Assembly (NCBI GenBank): GCA_029260615.1
Contig: JAJDCX010000066.1
Location: 1-45,912 of the forward strand
From: Phycisphaeraceae bacterium
GTDB lineage: Bacteria; Planctomycetota; Phycisphaerae; Phycisphaerales; Phycisphaeraceae
Reading direction: 5' to 3'
Length of the DNA stretch: 45,912 nt
The translations under genes and the position numbers were made by a program. Positions 17,884 through 25,154 of the stretch are shown here, in pieces (position 1 is the first letter of the stretch; each line of letters begins with the position of its first letter). The notes under the pieces are model-generated. The model was not told the origin of the DNA. It did no database searches and saw only the letters and a program-made list of their open reading frames with translations.

Positions 17884-18501
17884 TCAGTCGTCTACAAAGT
17901 TGGCGAAGTGTGTGTTTTGTGCGGGTACGACGTGGTCGAGTATGTCGTGGAGGACCTGGGCGGGTGAGTTCAGCGAGTCGATATCGACGACCATTTCTTT
18001 GGGGTAGTGCTGAAGGACCGGGGCGGTTTCGCGCTCGTAGACTTCCCAACGGTGGCGGATGACCTTGGTGTCGGCGTCGTCGTGGCGGTTGGACTTCAGT
18101 GCGCGGCGGCGCAGGCGCTCGATCATCTCTTCTTCGTCGTTGCAGGTCAGGTGGACGACGCTGAGGACATTGATGTAGTCGTCCATGAGTTTGGCCTGCT
18201 CGATCGTGCGGGGGATGCCGTCAAGGAGGAGGAGGTCTTTGGAGGGTTTGTAGTCGCCGATGACGGCGTGCGCTTTGATGTTCTCAGCCCACATCTTGAC
18301 GGTGACCTCATCGGGGACGAGTTCACCGCGGGAGCTGTATTCGTAGAAGATGCTGCCCAGTTCGCTCTTGATATTGAGGTTACGGAAGACGTCGCCGCAG
18401 GCGCAGTGGTAGAAGCCGGGGATGGTGCCCAGGACTTTGCCCTGGGTGCCTTTGCCGGCACCGGGGGCACCGAAGAGGAGGATGGATTTGTAGCGATCCA
18501 T
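17884..18501 (-). CDS. adk: Adenylate kinase family nucleoside monophosphate kinase
   Basis: A 205-residue P-loop kinase that transfers phosphate between ATP and AMP. The start MDRYKSILLFGAPGAGKGTQ carries the GxxGxGKGT P-loop, followed by CGDVFRNL and the DGIPRTIEQAKLMDD segment, which contains the NMP-binding Arg. The LID region is short (ALKSNRHDDADTKVIRHR) without the four-Cys zinc site, so this is the short, non-zinc type. The usual STGDLLR is replaced by CACGDVFRN here. Whether it is the main adenylate kinase or a related UMP/CMP kinase cannot be decided from sequence alone. It is a single gene; its upstream region (18502-18960) is structured. Confidence 0.9.
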   Translation of the reverse strand: MDRYKSILLFGAPGAGKGTQGKVLGTIPGFYHCACGDVFRNLNIKSELGSIFYEYSSRGELVPDEVTVKMWAENIKAHAVIGDYKPSKDLLLLDGIPRTIEQAKLMDDYINVLSVVHLTCNDEEEMIERLRRRALKSNRHDDADTKVIRHRWEVYERETAPVLQHYPKEMVVDIDSLNSPAQVLHDILDHVVPAQNTHFANFVDD

Positions 18502-18851
18502 GAGTCAGTTCCAAGCCTTAAGGTAAAAATATAATTAAGTATTTTTGGCTCAGCGTTCACGAGACCACAGAGCCGCCGGACAGGCCTTTATTTATAAGGT
18601 AAATGAAGGCCGACCGCACACCTTCAGGGTGCATTGGGATACTCCCAGATTAGTCCCGGGACCCAATACCTGGATGTCTAGTGAAAACATGGAGACACTG
18701 CTGCTCTCAAGAATACATGTTTCTGGAAGCCTAACCTTAGCCCCTATCTTTCTTAAACCATAACTTGTTTATAAGAAGACAGTTAACCGACTTCCCATGA
18801 CCCATCCACACTCTATTTCAGTTAAATACTGTGGAATGATTCTAAGCTGAC

Positions 18852-18880
18852 TTGAAAGCGTACTGTATTGGTACTATTAT
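18852..18880 (+). promoter_or_regulatory. Sigma-70-type promoter for the iron-sulfur cluster operon
   Basis: TTGAAA at 18852-18857 and TATTAT at 18875-18880 are separated by exactly 17 bases in an AT-rich background, a near-consensus housekeeping promoter. The predicted start lies near 18887, about 75 bases before the Rrf2 start codon. This also argues against the longer reading frame that begins at 18883. Confidence 0.7.
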
Positions 18881-18902
18881 AAGTGCCTCACTTGGTCGTA
18901 AT

Positions 18903-18917
18903 TGATAATCAATATCA
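18903..18917. promoter_or_regulatory. Fur-box-like operator
   Basis: The sequence TGATAATCAATATCA matches the 7-1-7 Fur consensus (TGATAAT-N-ATTATCA) at 13 of 14 specified positions, and overlaps a perfect palindrome ATTGAT-A-ATCAAT at 18901-18913. It lies about 16 bases downstream of the predicted transcription start of the iron-sulfur operon, where a bound repressor would block initiation. An Rrf2-type autoregulatory site is an alternative. Confidence 0.5.
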
Positions 18918-18960
18918 ATTAGTGTGTCTTGGTGACGATGGAGGCCCCACAACGGGCTGG

Positions 18961-19542
18961 ATGATGCTAAATCTAACGCGAAAAACTGATTATGCGCTGG
19001 TGGCATTGGCGTACCTGGCGCGGCGGCGGGCCGAGGATGCGCAGCCGGTCAGTGCCAAGCAGATCGCCCAGCGGTTTGGGCTGCCCCGGCCGCTGTTGAT
19101 GAACATCCTCAAGGAGCTGGTGCAGGCCAATGTGCTTTCCTCGACGCGCGGTGTCCATGGCGGGTACGAGTTGGCGGCCGAGCCTGCACGGGTCAGCTTG
19201 CTGGAGATCGTCACCGCGATGGAGGGCCCGGTGAAGCTGGCGCAATGTGTCGACGGGTTGCCGATTGTTGGGCAGGGATGCAGTTTGTCGGAGGACTGCC
19301 CGATCCAGGGTCCGATCCGCTCGCTACATCGCCGACTCAACCTTTTCCTCGCAGAAGTTACACTCAAGGACTTGTGGGAAGACCGGCTGAACCAGGCTGA
19401 TGGATCTAACCTAGATACAAAAGAATCAGACACGGCTGCCTGTGGGTGCCGAGCAACGCACGATACACAACTAGAAAACCTACCACTGGGAACACCCCCG
19501 CTAATACAACCTGCGGGCGCTGAGATTTACCAAGGAGCATAA
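18961..19542 (+). CDS. Rrf2/IscR-like iron-sulfur regulator
   Basis: A 193-residue transcription factor of the Rrf2 family. A winged helix-turn-helix occupies residues 5-75 ([20 protein letters not shown], then [20 protein letters not shown] and the wing [10 protein letters not shown]). Three cysteines at 96, 107 and 113 (C-x10-C-x5-C) could hold an iron-sulfur cluster; IscR itself has C-x5-C-x5-C, so the first spacing is longer. A C-terminal tail of about 45 residues contains CGC. The start is one of the two ATGs at 18961 and 18964. It is first in an operon with iscS, iscU and iscA, and most likely senses cluster supply to adjust their expression. Which Rrf2 subgroup it belongs to is not certain. 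Confidence 0.88.
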   Translation: MMLNLTRKTDYALVALAYLARRRAEDAQPVSAKQIAQRFGLPRPLLMNILKELVQANVLSSTRGVHGGYELAAEPARVSLLEIVTAMEGPVKLAQCVDGLPIVGQGCSLSEDCPIQGPIRSLHRRLNLFLAEVTLKDLWEDRLNQADGSNLDTKESDTAACGCRATHDTQLENLPLGTPPLIQPAGAEIYQGA

Positions 19543-19546
19543 ACCG

Positions 19547-20767
19547 ATGGCGCTGAAGCTGCCGATCTACATGGACCATAATGCCACGACCCCGATGGAC
19601 CCACGGGTATTGGAGGCGATGCTGCCTTACTTCACCGAGAAGTTTGGCAACTCCGCCAGCCGTAACCACGAGTTTGGCTGGGAGGCGGAGGACGGGGTGA
19701 AGCTTGCGCGCAAGCAGGTCGGGGGGTTGATCGGTGCGGACCCTAAGGAAATCATCTGGACGTCTGGCTCGACGGAGTCGAACAACCTGGCGATCAAGGG
19801 TGTGGCTGATATGTATAAGGACAAGGGTCGGCACATCATCACGGCGATCCACGAGCACAAGGCGACGCTTGATCCGTGTAAGCGGCTGGCGAAGATGGGG
19901 TACGACGTCACCTGGCTTGAGCCGGCGGCGGACGGGATTGTTACCGCCAAGCAGGTCGCGGAGGCGATCCGTGAGGACACGATCCTGGTGACGATCATGT
20001 GGGCGAACAATGAGTTGGGGACGATCAACGAGTTGCCGGCAATCGGCAAGGTCTGCAAGGAAAAGGGGGTGCTGCTGCACACCGACGCGACGCAGGCGGT
20101 CGGGAAGATCCCCGTGGATGTGAACGCTGCGGGTGTTGACCTGTTGTCGGGTTCGGCTCACAAGATCTACGGGCCTAAGGGCGCAGGATTCCTCTATGTT
20201 CGTAGGCGTAAACCACGTGTCAGGCTGACGCCGATCATCGACGGCGGGGGGCACGAACGTGGGATGCGTTCGGGGACACTGAACGTCACGGGGATCGTCG
20301 GGCTGGGCAAGGCGTGTGAACTATGTCGGCTTGAGATGGATGAAGAAACCGCACGGCTGTCGAAGCTGCGCGACAAGCTCGACCAAGGCATCCTAAGCCA
20401 GCTTGAACACGCGGTGATCAACGGCAAGGCAGACCAGCGATTGCCACAGACGACCAACATCAGCTTCCCCTATGTCGAGGGGGAGAGCATGATGATGGCG
20501 ATCAAGGAAATCGCGGTCAGCTCCGGGTCGGCCTGCACCAGCGCATCACTGGAGCCCAGCTACGTCCTCAAAGCGTTGGGCCTGGGTGACGAGATCGCGC
20601 ACAGCTCGATCCGTTTTGGGCTGGGGCGGTTCACGACCGAAGAAGAAGTCGACTTTACAATTGACAAGGTGGTCACGGCTGTGAAGAAGCTGTTGGAGTT
20701 GAGCCCGTTATACGAAATGGTTCTCGAAGGCATTGACATCAACGCGATCGAGTGGGGTGCGCATTAG
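19547..20767 (+). CDS. iscS: Cysteine desulfurase IscS
   Basis: A 406-residue PLP enzyme that takes sulfur from cysteine and passes it to the scaffold IscU. The family N-terminus ([16 protein letters not shown]) is present, with the PLP-binding Lys206 in [12 protein letters not shown] and the active-site Cys330 in [10 protein letters not shown] within the mobile loop typical of group I (IscS/NifS) desulfurases. The ATG follows AAGGAG at good spacing and starts 4 bases after the Rrf2 stop codon. The length matches IscS (about 400). The C-terminus ([18 protein letters not shown]) also resembles IscS. It is cytosolic. The operon lacks hscBA and ferredoxin, so this is a reduced ISC set. Confidence 0.96.
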   Translation: MALKLPIYMDHNATTPMDPRVLEAMLPYFTEKFGNSASRNHEFGWEAEDGVKLARKQVGGLIGADPKEIIWTSGSTESNNLAIKGVADMYKDKGRHIITAIHEHKATLDPCKRLAKMGYDVTWLEPAADGIVTAKQVAEAIREDTILVTIMWANNELGTINELPAIGKVCKEKGVLLHTDATQAVGKIPVDVNAAGVDLLSGSAHKIYGPKGAGFLYVRRRKPRVRLTPIIDGGGHERGMRSGTLNVTGIVGLGKACELCRLEMDEETARLSKLRDKLDQGILSQLEHAVINGKADQRLPQTTNISFPYVEGESMMMAIKEIAVSSGSACTSASLEPSYVLKALGLGDEIAHSSIRFGLGRFTTEEEVDFTIDKVVTAVKKLLELSPLYEMVLEGIDINAIEWGAH

Positions 20768-20860
20768 ATCGCACCCAGGAAGCGCCCAGAAACTCGCGGT
20801 CGCCGATCGTGGGACACGCACACGCCTGAATTAACACACAATCATTGGGAGTACCCAACC

Positions 20861-21283
20861 ATGGCATACAGCGAAAAAGTATTGAGTCACTACGAAACCC
20901 CCCGGAACGTCGGGAGCCTTGATAAGAACGCCAAGAACGTCGGCACGGGGATCGTCGGTGCGCCGGAGTGTGGCGATGTGATGAAGCTGCAGATCCAAGT
21001 CGATGACAGCGGTAAGATTGTTGACGCCAAGTTCAAGACCTTCGGCTGCGGCTCGGCGATCGCCAGTTCGAGTTTGGCGACCGAGTGGATCAAAGGGCGG
21101 ACCCTTGACGAGGCGATGGCGATCAAGAACACCGAGATCGTGCAGGAACTGAGCCTGCCCCCGGTGAAGATCCACTGTTCGGTGCTGGCGGAAGACGCGA
21201 TCAAGAGCGCGATCCACGACTACCAGGAGAAGAACGGGCTGGACCACGACCACGCAGATGCATCAGAACACACCAAGGCCTGA
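20861..21283 (+). CDS. iscU: Iron-sulfur cluster scaffold IscU
   Basis: A 140-residue scaffold on which new iron-sulfur clusters are built. The three cluster-binding cysteines are at 37 (GAPECGD), 63 (FGCGSA) and 106 (LPPVKIHCS), at the same positions as in E. coli IscU; the LPPVK stretch is the classic chaperone-binding motif. The C-terminus carries a short His/Asp-rich extension (DHDHADASEH). It lies 93 bases after iscS and 96 before iscA. The spacing suggests one transcript ended by the terminator at 21750. The function is assigned by strong sequence identity of motifs. Confidence 0.96.
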   Translation: MAYSEKVLSHYETPRNVGSLDKNAKNVGTGIVGAPECGDVMKLQIQVDDSGKIVDAKFKTFGCGSAIASSSLATEWIKGRTLDEAMAIKNTEIVQELSLPPVKIHCSVLAEDAIKSAIHDYQEKNGLDHDHADASEHTKA

Positions 21284-21379
21284 TTGTCTACAATACCTGA
21301 CCAACGACACCCCCCGGATGCCGCCCACCCGGGCATACCCCCGGCCCCACCGCGGCAAAGCTAAACGGAGTAAAACGAC

Positions 21380-21712
21380 ATGGGACTGACTATCACAGAG
21401 ACCGCGGCCCGCGAGATCAAGACCATCATCGAGCAGCAGGAACTCGATGCCCAGAACGTCCGGCTGCGCGTCGGCGTGAAGGGCGGCGGCTGCTCAGGTT
21501 TCAGCTACCTGCTGGATCTGACCGAGCAGCATCGCGACACCGATGAGCTGTTTGAAGAGCACGACATCAAGGTCGTCTGCGACCCCAAGAGCTATCTGTA
21601 CCTCAATGGGACAACGATCGACTTCAAGGACGAGATCATGGGCCGAGGCTTTGTGTTTAATAATCCCAACGCGACTTCGAGCTGTGGCTGTGGCAGCAGC
21701 TTCACCGCCTAA
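21380..21712 (+). CDS. iscA: A-type iron-sulfur carrier protein (IscA/ErpA-like)
   Basis: A 110-residue A-type carrier that receives clusters from IscU or supplies iron and delivers clusters to client proteins. Cys38 (GGGCSGFSY) and the C-terminal pair C102-x-C104 (SSCGCGSS) are the invariant cluster or iron ligands. The start is at ATG 21380 after GGAG. Whether it is IscA or ErpA cannot be decided from the sequence, but position in an ISC operon favours IscA. It is the last gene of the operon; a terminator follows 38 bases after its stop codon. Confidence 0.95.
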   Translation: MGLTITETAAREIKTIIEQQELDAQNVRLRVGVKGGGCSGFSYLLDLTEQHRDTDELFEEHDIKVVCDPKSYLYLNGTTIDFKDEIMGRGFVFNNPNATSSCGCGSSFTA

Positions 21713-21749
21713 AGGCCAAACGGGCCTAGCTCTATATACCTACCCCGAG

Positions 21750-21776
21750 CCCACGTTCACCAGACGTGGGTTTTTT
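21750..21776 (+). terminator. Intrinsic terminator of the iron-sulfur operon
   Basis: A perfect 7-base-pair stem (CCCACGT at 21750-21756 and ACGTGGG at 21764-21770) with a seven-base loop is directly followed by six T. It lies 38 bases after the iscA stop codon. Confidence 0.9.
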
Positions 21777-21825
21777 CATGGGTCTATGTTGGCGTCGGCA
21801 GCAGACGGCTGTGTAAAATACGCGC

Positions 21826-21858
21826 AAAAAAGTCGGCCCGCCCATATCTGGGCGGGCC
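21826..21858 (-). terminator. Intrinsic terminator of the PEP-CTERM gene at 21920
   Basis: On the minus strand a perfect 10-base-pair stem (GGCCCGCCCA/TGGGCGGGCC, plus-strand positions 21835-21844 and 21849-21858) with a four-base loop is followed after three bases by six T (the A run at 21826-21831 on plus). It lies downstream of the minus-strand gene ending at 21920. Confidence 0.85.
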
Positions 21859-21919
21859 GCTTCAGCGTTCAAGCATCCCTCCGTAGGATGTATTGAAACC
21901 AAATTGAGTTAAGCCGGGG

Positions 21920-22687
21920 TCAGCGGCGTCTGCCCATCATGACCAAAGAGCCCAGCGCAAGCAAGCCGAGTGATGCCGGTTCGGGAATAACGGTGATCCC
22001 AACCCCCCCGACGTCCTTCTTGGCGATGAAAGCCGAGGTCCCGTCCTGGCTGAGAGCTGTGAGCGTGTTGTCAAAGGTCACCGACACCTTGGTCGCACCA
22101 TTGACGAACGGGACATTGTTGTCGATCAGAGCCTGGGTGATATCCACCATGAGCAAGCCGGCCCATGTGCCGTCGACCAGCGGGCCAGGCCCGTCGTTTA
22201 TGAGATCGAAATCGCCGTTGGATGGCGTGAATGTCATCGCGGTGGTGATGTTGATCGGGGTGATCCCCACGCCATCGACCTCTTGAATATCCAAGAAGAA
22301 ATTCGCGGTGACTGCGGCGAAAGCGTTGCCAGAGAACCCGGAGAGAGAGAAGTCACCAGCCTCATCGAATTTGATCTTGTCAATGAAGTTGCCGGACTGG
22401 GACATCATCATCAGAGTGAGCGTGCCGTCGGTGGTATCCACACCACCCGCACCGGTAGCAAAGGCATTGAAAGAGACGGGGTTAAAGTCGAGGCTGTCAG
22501 CGGAGACGGTCGGCGAGCCGTAGAGCGGCGTGGGGTCGGTGCCTGAGTCTTCGGTTACCTGCAGGAAGTCAACGGTCGCGCCGACGAAGTCGCCGTAGTT
22601 GATCTGCACAGCAGAGGCGGGTGTCGAGCATGCAAACAAAGCAACCGCCGAGATAGCCGTGGTAGTGAATCCATGTCTTATAAACAT
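21920..22687 (-). CDS. PEP-CTERM-sorted secreted protein, function unknown
   Basis: A 255-residue exported protein. The start is the ATG at 22687, placed 9 bases after GAGGAGA; an upstream GTG reading would sit on the ribosome binding site itself. The signal peptide (TTTAISAVALFACSTPASA) ends near residue 26. The body is rich in Thr, Asp and Gly with beta-strand-like hydrophobic alternation. The C-terminus is a standard PEP-CTERM tail: IPEPASLGLLALGSLVMMGRRR. Such tails are recognised by an exosortase, which anchors the protein to the cell surface or exopolysaccharide. No catalytic motif is seen. It is a single gene with its own terminator. Confidence 0.85.
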   Translation of the reverse strand: MFIRHGFTTTAISAVALFACSTPASAVQINYGDFVGATVDFLQVTEDSGTDPTPLYGSPTVSADSLDFNPVSFNAFATGAGGVDTTDGTLTLMMMSQSGNFIDKIKFDEAGDFSLSGFSGNAFAAVTANFFLDIQEVDGVGITPINITTAMTFTPSNGDFDLINDGPGPLVDGTWAGLLMVDITQALIDNNVPFVNGATKVSVTFDNTLTALSQDGTSAFIAKKDVGGVGITVIPEPASLGLLALGSLVMMGRRR

Positions 22688-22919
22688 CAGAGTCTTTCTC
22701 CTCACCTATTCAAATCAAACGCCTCTTGATCAGCCCGCACACACCCTATTCCCGGCATGCGCTAGAGTTCCCTCCAAGTCACCCTATACTACCCATGCTA
22801 TATGTTTAACCCGTTATTGCAAGCATTAATATAGTAACAGGCGGATATTGGTATGGTTTGTTAGATTAGACGATTTGCCTGTGCCCCACGCCCCCTGCCG
22901 ACTGCAGGGGGAGACCTCA

Positions 22920-23501
22920 ATGAGTCAAGAGAACCCCACCTACGCCTCCCGGGCCGGCCAGAAGCTGAAAACGGCTCTGGATGCATTCAACCTCGATATC
23001 ACGGGGTTTACCTGTGCCGACTTGGGCTGCTCCACAGGCGGGTTCACCGACTGCCTGCTGCAACGCGGTGCCAAGAACGTCTATGCGGTGGACACCGCCT
23101 ACGGCGAGCTGGCATGGAAGCTCCGCCAAGACCCGCAAGTCACCGTGCTTGAACGGTCTAATGCCTTACATTTGAAGCCTTTAGCGTCATGCGATCTGGT
23201 CACGGTAGATTTGGGTTGGACCCCACAAAGGCTGGCGATCCCGGCTGCGAGCCGCTGGCTGGAGGGCAACCCCGCAGGCCAGATCATCACCCTGATAAAG
23301 CCCCACTACGAGGCCACCCCCGATGCGTTTAAAGGCGGGCGGAAGGGCAAATTGGACGATGACCAGGCCTTGGCAACAACCGAACGTGTTCTGCAAGATC
23401 TGAATGACATGGGGTTTAGTACAAGCCAACCCATCCCTTCACCGATCCGTGGCGGCAAAGGGAAGAATCTGGAATTTCTGGCGTTGGTTCAGCCCACCTG
23501 A
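22920..23501 (+). CDS. TlyA-like RNA methyltransferase (FtsJ-type) without S4 domain
   Basis: A 193-residue SAM-dependent methyltransferase of the FtsJ/TlyA kind. It starts close to the TlyA-typical motif YASRAGQKL and carries the SAM site DLGCSTGGFTDCLL, the substrate region TVDLGWT and IKPHYE. TlyA proteins methylate ribosomal RNA ribose and usually start with an S4 RNA-binding domain of about 60 residues; that domain is missing here. The ATG at 22920 has a GGGGGAGA just upstream, so the short form is the real start. It is cytosolic. An rRNA or tRNA target is likely but unproved. Confidence 0.85.
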   Translation: MSQENPTYASRAGQKLKTALDAFNLDITGFTCADLGCSTGGFTDCLLQRGAKNVYAVDTAYGELAWKLRQDPQVTVLERSNALHLKPLASCDLVTVDLGWTPQRLAIPAASRWLEGNPAGQIITLIKPHYEATPDAFKGGRKGKLDDDQALATTERVLQDLNDMGFSTSQPIPSPIRGGKGKNLEFLALVQPT

Positions 23502-23939
23502 ATCTCCCGTCTCACGCCCGCAGCCATAAATGTGGGTTTAAAGCTCCCCAGCCGGGGCTACTTCGCAAACCCCAAAAAGTAGATCAAAATCCACGAAAGT
23601 GTGGGTCACTTTTTATATCAAAAAGGTCGGATAAGGGTTGATAATCTCCACAAACCGGTATACTTATATATTAATGGAGGCCATTGTTCTGACCTTCTTG
23701 TATCTGTATCGACCCAAAATCAGGCTGCGGAGTTGGCATATACGGTGGATTTTGCTGGGCGGCCCCGCCTACCCTATTTATAGTCAACAGGTTTGAGTCA
23801 AAGAATAAAGAATGTAATTTCGTAACAGAGATCAAGCTGGCCGGCGTTGCCGAGTGTGGTATGTACGCTGGTTGAGGCTTGAATTCAGATAGACACCGGT
23901 ATTCATCATAGATCGATTGATCAATCAGAAGGATTTTCA
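23502..23939. other. Intergenic region with a nested hairpin
   Basis: This 438-base gap carries a nested inverted repeat at 23534-23572: GGGTTT (23534-23539) pairs with AAACCC (23567-23572), and inside it AGCtCCCC (23542-23549) pairs with GGGGCT (23554-23559). No T run follows, so a terminator role is unproven. The rest is AT-rich and probably holds the promoter of the pilin-like gene. No gene is credible. Confidence 0.4.
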
Positions 23940-24842
23940 ATGCAACGAACTGAAACGGCACGCAAAGGGTTTACCCTCATCGAACTGCTGGTGGTGATCT
24001 CCATCATCGCCTTGCTGGTCGGCATCTTGTTGCCGGCGCTGGGTGCTGCCCGCAAGAGCGCACAGCGTATTAAATCTCTGAGTAATGTGCGTCAGATCGG
24101 GACCGCGATCTACGGATATGCCGCAGACAATAAGGACCTGTGGATCCCCGGCAGAACGCCGTATGACCAGATCTTGTCCACGCGGGCGTGGTCGCCTGCA
24201 TCGATCGGTGGCGGGCCTGGCGGGAAAAAAGGTTGGATCTACTCGTCCCTGCTGCTGGATAGCGACTATCTCGGCGGGGCCGAGGTTTTTGTATGCCCAT
24301 CGCTCGATGCGACTCGACTCGAATTCCTCACCGACGATTATAATGACGACACCTCCTTCTTTGAAGGACATGCGGCCGCCCTGTGGAACGAGGTGCAGTA
24401 CGGCTACAACGCGGTATTCATGTCGGGTATGGGGAAAATTCTCTCTGAGACAACCGCCAAGGGTATTGGCATAAACCCCAATGTCCATAGTTCGGCTGCT
24501 TTGAAGCAGTCCAGTCTGGACGATGCCCGTAGCTCAAGCGCTACGATCGTTCTGGCGGACTCCAAGAACTACGCGGCTGAACTAGGCGGCGGCGGCAATG
24601 GGTGGGTGAAAGGTGATATTGGCGGCATCGGCTACCTCTACCCGGCAGACGACCCGATTACCGCGCAAACCGGCTTTACCGATGCTCGGCACCAGGCTTC
24701 TATTAACGTCTTCTGGGCCGATGGCCACGGCGCTAATATCAAGGTCACAGATACCGACCACCCCTATGCACAGAGTGAGTTGACCAACCCTCAAACGGGT
24801 ACGCCGGACGAAATCCGAGCCAACTTTTGGGACCTGAACTGA
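23940..24842 (+). CDS. Type IV pilin-like/pseudopilin protein (prepilin cleavage motif, H-x9-DG)
   Basis: A 300-residue protein whose N-terminus (RKGFTLIELLVVISIIALLVG) is a canonical prepilin peptidase site (G/FTLIE) followed by the hydrophobic assembly helix. The C-terminal part has RHQASINVFWADGHG, the H-x9-DG element of the large planctomycete pseudopilin group. These proteins are common in this phylum in dozens of copies per genome and resemble type II secretion or pilus minor subunits, but their role is not settled. The ATG follows AGAAGG by 6 bases. It stands alone between unrelated genes. Confidence 0.93.
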   Translation: MQRTETARKGFTLIELLVVISIIALLVGILLPALGAARKSAQRIKSLSNVRQIGTAIYGYAADNKDLWIPGRTPYDQILSTRAWSPASIGGGPGGKKGWIYSSLLLDSDYLGGAEVFVCPSLDATRLEFLTDDYNDDTSFFEGHAAALWNEVQYGYNAVFMSGMGKILSETTAKGIGINPNVHSSAALKQSSLDDARSSSATIVLADSKNYAAELGGGGNGWVKGDIGGIGYLYPADDPITAQTGFTDARHQASINVFWADGHGANIKVTDTDHPYAQSELTNPQTGTPDEIRANFWDLN

Positions 24843-25154
24843 GCTAGTCGCATGGCCCGCCGGGGTTCCTGGCGGGCGTGAAACGGCCAAGGGGCGGAAG
24901 GAATAATGCCATAACTGCCATTGAAACACACCGAATTTCATTGAAAACAGGGCCTCTTGGCATATAATACTAATTGGCACTCGGCCGGATGAAGCCATAA
25001 TCATGGCTGTGGGACATGCGGCATCGAGAGAACAAACCGGACTCGTTTATTGTAAAAGGCTGTGGTGTTAGCAGCCTATTTGGGCAGTCATTCTTGTCGC
25101 CGGACATAACTTGACCAACCTGTGATGGATTTTTGATAACTTAGGAGGAGATGG
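24843..25154. promoter_or_regulatory. Structured 5' leader region of the PEP-CTERM gene at 25155
   Basis: This 312-base gap holds a hairpin just after the pilin gene (GCCCGCC at 24855-24861 with GGCGGGC at 24871-24877, no T run), the promoter listed separately (24941-24968), and then about 180 bases of leader before the gene. That leader contains AGCCAT-aatc-ATGGCT (hairpin near 24997) and AGGCTG paired with CAGCCT (near 25060). Whether these are regulatory is unknown. Confidence 0.4.
24941..24968 (+). promoter_or_regulatory. Sigma-70-type promoter for the PEP-CTERM gene at 25155
   Basis: TTGAAA (24941-24946) and TATAAT (24963-24968) are separated by 16 bases, a strong housekeeping promoter. 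The predicted start near 24975 leaves a leader of about 180 bases before the start codon, unusually long for this genome. Confidence 0.65.

Larger units (their letters stand above)
18502..18960. other. Intergenic region with strong hairpins and the ISC operon promoter
   Basis: This 459-base gap separates adk and the Rrf2 gene. It contains a 12-base-pair hairpin at 18583-18611 (GGCCTTTATTTA, loop TAAGG, TAAATGAAGGCC, one G:T pair). Then comes a structured segment with ATTGGG (18633-18638) pairing with CCCAAT (18662-18667). The right half (about 18700-18920) is AT-rich and holds the promoter and Fur-like palindrome listed separately. No gene is credible here. Confidence 0.6.

Noticed and set aside
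24969..24990. Sigma-54 -24/-12 promoter (TGGCAC) before a PEP-CTERM gene
   Set aside because: The GC of the -12 element is missing at the required spacing, and a good sigma-70-type promoter is present.
25111..25139. TTGACC-17-TGATAA directly before the gene at 25155
   Set aside because: The predicted start would fall on the ribosome binding site, so it is less plausible than the promoter at 24941.
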